The notes under the pieces are model-generated. The model worked only from the letters and a program-made list of their open reading frames with translations, made no database searches and was not told where the DNA came from. A stretch of 64,000 nucleotides of DNA from Cyanobium sp. CACIAM 14. Lineage in GTDB: Bacteria > Cyanobacteriota > Cyanobacteriia > PCC-6307 > Cyanobiaceae. The DNA lies in the NCBI GenBank assembly GCA_000708525.1, contig JMRP01000010.1, positions 1 through 64,000 of the forward strand, given 5' to 3'. Below are positions 59,401-64,000 of this stretch, in pieces. Both the position numbers and the translations under genes were made by a program. Position 1 is the stretch's first letter. Every line of letters starts with the position of its first letter.

Positions 59401-60231
59401 GGGGGCTTTGCCCGTGGCGCCACCGCCGGCGACGGCCTGCACCGGATCCTGGAGCTGATCGACTACCGCCTGCCCAGCGACGCTCCGGCCCACCGGGAGC
59501 TGGTGGAGCGCGAGCTGCGCCGGGCGGGCCTGGCGGACGAGCCCATCGAGCCGCTGCTGCAGGGGCTGGAGCAGGTGCGCCGCACCCCCTTCGGTGGCGA
59601 ACTGGGGCCCCTGCGGGTGGCCGACCTGGGGCCGGAGCATCGGCTGAACGAGATGAACTTCGACCTCACCCTGGGCTTCGCCAGGGCCGAGGGGCTGGCG
59701 GCGGCCTTCGCCGACCATCCTGGGGGCGCCTTCGGCGCCGCCTATGCCGAAGCGGTGGGGGCCCTGCCGGTGGCCAGCCGCGGCTTTCTCACCGGCTCGA
59801 TCGACCTGGTCTTCACCGCCGCCAGCGATGCAGGCCAGCCACGCTGGTGGGTGGCCGACTGGAAGAGCAACTGGATGGGCCGGCGCGATGAGGAGGGACG
59901 CCCCCAGGCCTGCGGGCCCCGCCACTACGGCCAGGAGGCGATGGCGGCCCTGATGGCGGCCAGCCACTACCCCCTGCAGGCCCACCTCTACCTGGTGGCC
60001 CTGCACCGCTATCTGGGCTGGCGTCTGGCCGGTTACACGCCGGAGCGCCATCTGGGCGGCTACGCCTATGTCTTTCTGCGGGGCACCCCGGGGGAGGAGG
60101 GCCTGCGGGCCCTGCCCGGAGCGGTGCCGGGGATGTTCGTGGAGCGCCCCCCCCTGGAGAGGATCCTCGCCCTCGATGCGGCCCTGGGCGGCCACCACCT
60201 GCCGGCCGATGACCTGGAGGAGGGCGCGTGA
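56416..60231 (+). CDS. recB: Exodeoxyribonuclease V beta subunit (RecB)
   Basis: This 1271-residue protein has a UvrD-type helicase: LEASAGTGKTFALAHLVL (Walker A), LLVVTYTNAAAAELRDRIGRR, IHGFCQRNLRRQALE, IDEFQDTDPVQWRILR, GDPKQAIYRFRGGDL and VITVHRSKGLEFPVVF. It ends in the RecB nuclease domain: GLHRILELI, LTGSIDLVFTA and WVADWKSNW carry the D, D, K metal site. It unwinds and degrades DNA in RecBCD. Overlaps recC and recD by 4 bases each. Confidence 0.95.
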   Translation: MSTARTAAEAFDANAFPLDDGVALLEASAGTGKTFALAHLVLRLLAERQLGLRELLVVTYTNAAAAELRDRIGRRIQDALIGLQAVQAVQAGGDWQAPDPVLEHWLRRQPQDAQARATLLGRLLLALEDLDAADVTTIHGFCQRNLRRQALEAARSPELTLETDATELVRQVAHDYWQQQLLALPRHLVEGLLQAIRPDDLEELLLQLDADPALRLDPLPAGLSVERPLAAQLAVLWEEPWARFRRAWAAEGAALDQAFRAAAGEWRAAGVRSTTPYATRPKKDRCALVDAWLAGQGEAGSHAAARSQEDLGDYFHPDPFCRIARRAEGQAREIRLPCPELMEALAGVREGPAEMVLLHACHWGRAEVARRRERGGSVGFAQLLEGLDPGPDASAPTPLLQAVGARYRAALIDEFQDTDPVQWRILRLAFADGAHRLVMVGDPKQAIYRFRGGDLDTYRRARQEAGSVLELLENRRSSPALLGTLNALMAPAGLPRSALPVPEVLPRARRRGPEGMAPVRLLWLGGERAAGESPPSKGELESRLPALVAAGVRELLDEAPALTAGEDEPPRALGAADIALLVDNHRQAEALRRALERLGIPSRLVSKADVFASPAATALQRLLDALADPADPNRLRLLAASPLLGWPPGRIASAGDGEWSALAGQLQALARDLPDRGPLGVLSQLVDGEGLARLSAGGRLLADLQQVAELLQERLHAERLGVTAAADWLRRLRLDRNRAAGSIPDAHQAHSDKVDEAVSVITVHRSKGLEFPVVFCPFLWQAGGTPPAGIPRPGARWLPRPGGEAHLDLHLRSHWGPGWRASRQHRDAERAERERLAYVAVTRAQHLLVLAWGPAKGQQAGPLFPWLFPDEPLPDPDEDTVGERSDRDWRERLEAAIARRDLRLELWDPDGSPRPPRPGRAEQAGQTLRCGPVPGRTLDSRWGRSSYTAWTRAAHAAATPLADLDAGRDTSDPSPEAEPPESAMASGLWPEQGPLGGFARGATAGDGLHRILELIDYRLPSDAPAHRELVERELRRAGLADEPIEPLLQGLEQVRRTPFGGELGPLRVADLGPEHRLNEMNFDLTLGFARAEGLAAAFADHPGGAFGAAYAEAVGALPVASRGFLTGSIDLVFTAASDAGQPRWWVADWKSNWMGRRDEEGRPQACGPRHYGQEAMAALMAASHYPLQAHLYLVALHRYLGWRLAGYTPERHLGGYAYVFLRGTPGEEGLRALPGAVPGMFVERPPLERILALDAALGGHHLPADDLEEGA

Positions 60232-61892
60232 GGGGGTCGGGCGGCCAGCCCCAGCCCTGGGTGGCCGCGCTCGCCGCCGCCCTGGCCGAGGCCCTGCCCC
60301 GGTTGCACGGCGCCGATGCCGATCCCCTCGTCGCCGAACTGACGACCGCCCTGACCGCCGCCCTGAGCCGCGGGGAACTGGAACTGGACCTGGACCGAGA
60401 GGCGCCTGCGGAGGTGTGCGCAGAGGCCTGGCCGCAGGAACACCGCCAGGCCCTGCAGAGGAGTGTCCTCTGCCGCGACCCCGACGGCCCCCTGGCCCTC
60501 GAGGGGAGCCGCCTGCAATGGCGCCGCTGGCAGCGGCAGCGCCGGCAGGTGATCGATGCCCTGATCGACCGGGCAAGCTCCTTGCCCCCCCAGGCGGCGG
60601 CCCAGCCGCAGGACTCCCTCCCCCTCGGCCCTCTTCCCCTGGGGACCCGCCAGCGGGAAGCGGTGGCGGCGGTGCTCCAGCACCGGCTGGTGCTGCTGGA
60701 GGGCGGTCCGGGGACCGGCAAGACCAGCACGGTGGCCGCCATGATCGCGGCACTCCAGGGCCGGGAGCCCGGCGCCCGCATCCATCTGGCGGCCCCCACC
60801 GGCAAGGCGGCGGCGCGGCTGCGAAGCGCCACGGGGGGTGCCGTTCCGTGCACCACCCTGCACCGGCTGCTGGAAAGCCGGGGGGAGCGGTTCGCCCGCC
60901 ATCGCGGCCGCCCCCTCCACCTGGATCTGCTGGTGGTGGATGAGGTCTCGATGGTCGACCTGAATCTCATCGCCGCCCTCCTGGAGGCCCTGCCCGCCTC
61001 CTGCCGGCTGGTGCTGGTGGGGGACCCGGCCCAGCTGCCCCCGATCGCGCCGGGCTCGGTGCTCCAGGAACTGCAGCAACCCGAGCACCGCCGTCGGCTG
61101 GGCGCCGCCGCGATCACCCTGGACACCACCTACCGCAACGCGGGCGCCATCGCCGCCGTGGCCGCCGTGCTGCGCCGGGCGATCGCCGCCGGCCCGGAGG
61201 CAGCGAGGCAGGCCCCGGTGACGCTGATCCGGCCGCTGCTGCTGCAGCTGGAGGAGTCCGACAATCTGCGCTGGCGCCCCTGCTCCGGCCAGAGCCTGCC
61301 GGCGGACGTGGTGGAGAGACTCCGCGCCCACCAGGCCTCCCTGGCGCTTCGGGCGGAACGCTGCCTGCCGGGTTCGGCTCAGGGGTGCCGGGACCTGCTG
61401 GCCGAGCGCGACCGGCTGCTGGTGATGGCCCCCCAGCGGCAGGGTCGCTGGGGTCTGGAGGCGATCCATCGGGTCCTGCTGGGATCGCGGCTGGAGGGTG
61501 AGCTCCAGGACCTGCCCGCCGGCACCCCCGTGCTCTGCCGGCGGAACCTGCCGGAACTGGGACTGGCCAACGGAGACGTGGGCGTGCTCGTGGGGGGGCC
61601 GGGCCCCTCGGCCCGGCTGCTGTTCGGAGACGGGGATGGCGAAGGGATCTGGATCCATCCCGGCCAGCTGGCCGGAGCGGCCGAACCCGCCCTGGCCCTG
61701 ACGGTGCACAAGGCCCAGGGAAGCGAGGCCGAGGAGGTGATCGTGCTGTTCCCCAGCGGCCCTCACCAGGACGGTCGCCTGCTCTACACCGCCCTGACCC
61801 GGGCACGGGCCGGGGCCCTGCTGCTCACGGCGACGGCGGACGACCCAAGCGGCGAGGCTGATGGCAATCGCAACGACATCGGCGATGACTGA
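60228..61892 (+). CDS. recD: Exodeoxyribonuclease V alpha subunit (RecD)
   Basis: This 554-residue SF1 helicase has LLEGGPGTGKTSTVAAMIAAL (Walker A), LAAPTGKAAARLRSATGG, LLVVDEVSMVDLNLIAALL, LVGDPAQLPPIAPGSVL and, near the end, LALTVHKAQGSEAEEVIVLFP. RecD is the 5'-3' motor of RecBCD. It starts with GTG inside the recB stop. Its 3' end overlaps the cupin gene by 32 bases. Confidence 0.94.
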   Translation: MRGSGGQPQPWVAALAAALAEALPRLHGADADPLVAELTTALTAALSRGELELDLDREAPAEVCAEAWPQEHRQALQRSVLCRDPDGPLALEGSRLQWRRWQRQRRQVIDALIDRASSLPPQAAAQPQDSLPLGPLPLGTRQREAVAAVLQHRLVLLEGGPGTGKTSTVAAMIAALQGREPGARIHLAAPTGKAAARLRSATGGAVPCTTLHRLLESRGERFARHRGRPLHLDLLVVDEVSMVDLNLIAALLEALPASCRLVLVGDPAQLPPIAPGSVLQELQQPEHRRRLGAAAITLDTTYRNAGAIAAVAAVLRRAIAAGPEAARQAPVTLIRPLLLQLEESDNLRWRPCSGQSLPADVVERLRAHQASLALRAERCLPGSAQGCRDLLAERDRLLVMAPQRQGRWGLEAIHRVLLGSRLEGELQDLPAGTPVLCRRNLPELGLANGDVGVLVGGPGPSARLLFGDGDGEGIWIHPGQLAGAAEPALALTVHKAQGSEAEEVIVLFPSGPHQDGRLLYTALTRARAGALLLTATADDPSGEADGNRNDIGDD

Positions 61893-62232
61893 ACGGGTCC
61901 ACCGTCCCTGGGGCTGGTTCGAAACCCTGGCGTCCGGAGACGGCTATCTGGTGAAGCGGTTGCGGATCACGGCGGAGCGCCGCATCAGCCTGCAGCGCCA
62001 CCACCACCGCAGCGAGCACTGGGTGGTGGTGGCCGGCGCCGGGGTGATCGAATGCGACGGCTCGCGTTTCGCCGCCACCCCGGGCTCCACCCTGTTCATC
62101 CCGTGCGGGAGCCTGCACCGGGCGGGGGCGGGAGCGACGGACCTGGAGATCGTCGAGGTGCAGCGGGGCGATGACCTGCGGGAGGACGACATCGAGCGGC
62201 TGGAAGATGACCACGGCAGGGTGATAAGGTGA
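61861..62232 (+). CDS. Mannose-6-phosphate isomerase-like cupin
   Basis: This 123-residue single-cupin protein has RPWGWFETLASGDGYLVKRLRITAERRISLQRHHHRSEHWVVVAGAGVIECDG and PCGSLHRAGAGATDLEIVEVQRGD. It matches the C-terminal half of type II phosphomannose isomerase/GDP-mannose pyrophosphorylase without the transferase half. It may isomerise sugar phosphates or help in polysaccharide synthesis. The 32-base overlap with recD is unusual; an internal ATG (61888) gives a shorter form that avoids most of it. Confidence 0.85.
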   Translation: MAIATTSAMTERVHRPWGWFETLASGDGYLVKRLRITAERRISLQRHHHRSEHWVVVAGAGVIECDGSRFAATPGSTLFIPCGSLHRAGAGATDLEIVEVQRGDDLREDDIERLEDDHGRVIR

Positions 62233-62350
62233 TGGATCAACCTTTGATCAAGGGCAAGGCAGCCCGGGTGCAGGTCACCATTCCCAAGCACCCATTTCCC
62301 ACGGTCCGCTGCCGGCCTGCGTTGAAGGAATCACCAGGCTCCAGCATCCC

Positions 62351-64000
<1,650 letters not shown>

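Noticed and set aside
56203-60753. A very long open frame of 1516 codons on the minus strand across recB and recD
   Set aside because: High-GC coding DNA leaves the antisense frame open by chance. The translation is Gly/Ala/Pro/Arg-rich without any motif, while the plus strand encodes textbook RecB and RecD.

Overview
The window looks like chromosome of a unicellular alpha-cyanobacterium of the Cyanobium / Synechococcus cluster-5 type. This is inferred from very high GC with mostly ATG/GTG starts, from cyanobacterial markers (PsbY, Ycf54, the carotene isomerase CrtH, SLH-domain porins, the Grx-BolA pair, a possible RpaB-type HLR1 box) and from small proteins of a kind seen mainly in picocyanobacteria. 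Species cannot be fixed by eye.

Layout. (1) 0-3 kb is a scar zone: a MOSC-domain gene fragment with an in-frame amber codon, a solitary HigA-type antitoxin, an AT-rich membrane gene, an IS5-type transposase stub welded to a broken DUF429 gene, then an intact Phd/VapC pair. (2) 3-11.5 kb carries envelope and metal genes: a CopM-like DUF305 protein behind a MerR-type promoter, an SLH porin, a decayed porin copy fused to a remnant of a second gene, a LuxR-type regulator, an AI-2E-family permease, two HupE-like membrane proteins and a cobalamin riboswitch that no longer has an obvious target. (3) 11.2-18.6 kb holds small coiled-coil and SAP-like proteins of unknown function around a MazF-type remnant, a TacAT pair, a P-loop kinase/WYL fusion and a divergent LysR-type regulator.

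(4) 18.8-33.6 kb is a degraded defence island. It contains a large-helicase/McrB chimera with a nonsense codon, a frameshifted mcrC, an apparently intact three-gene set (RecQ helicase fused to a phosphoribosyltransferase, a DprA-like protein and an MtlR/HEPN-like protein), pieces resembling DISARM drmD and its methyltransferase, an ArdC-like antirestriction protein and a dense run of toxin-antitoxin loci. Several of these loci keep the antitoxin while the toxin is deleted or truncated. The RecQ-PRTase / DprA / HEPN set is the best candidate for a poorly described defence system.

(5) 33.9-64 kb is mostly ordinary core genome: a MerR regulator with a near-consensus promoter placed for a leaderless transcript, a VWA gene with a homopolymer frameshift, tRNA-Lys, gamma-carbonic-anhydrase-like protein, psbY-trmFO, a saccharopine-dehydrogenase-like gene, alpha-amylase, crtH, a nitrilase, an atypical response regulator, grxD-bolA, plsC, pdxJ-ycf54, a phosphatase, recCBD in overlapping order, a cupin and the start of a DEAD-box RNA helicase that runs off the right edge.

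The contrast between intact core operons with short overlaps and the scarred 0-3 kb and 18.8-33.6 kb stretches suggests repeated gain and deletion of defence cassettes at fixed spots. All family names are recognised by eye from protein motifs; no database search was run.
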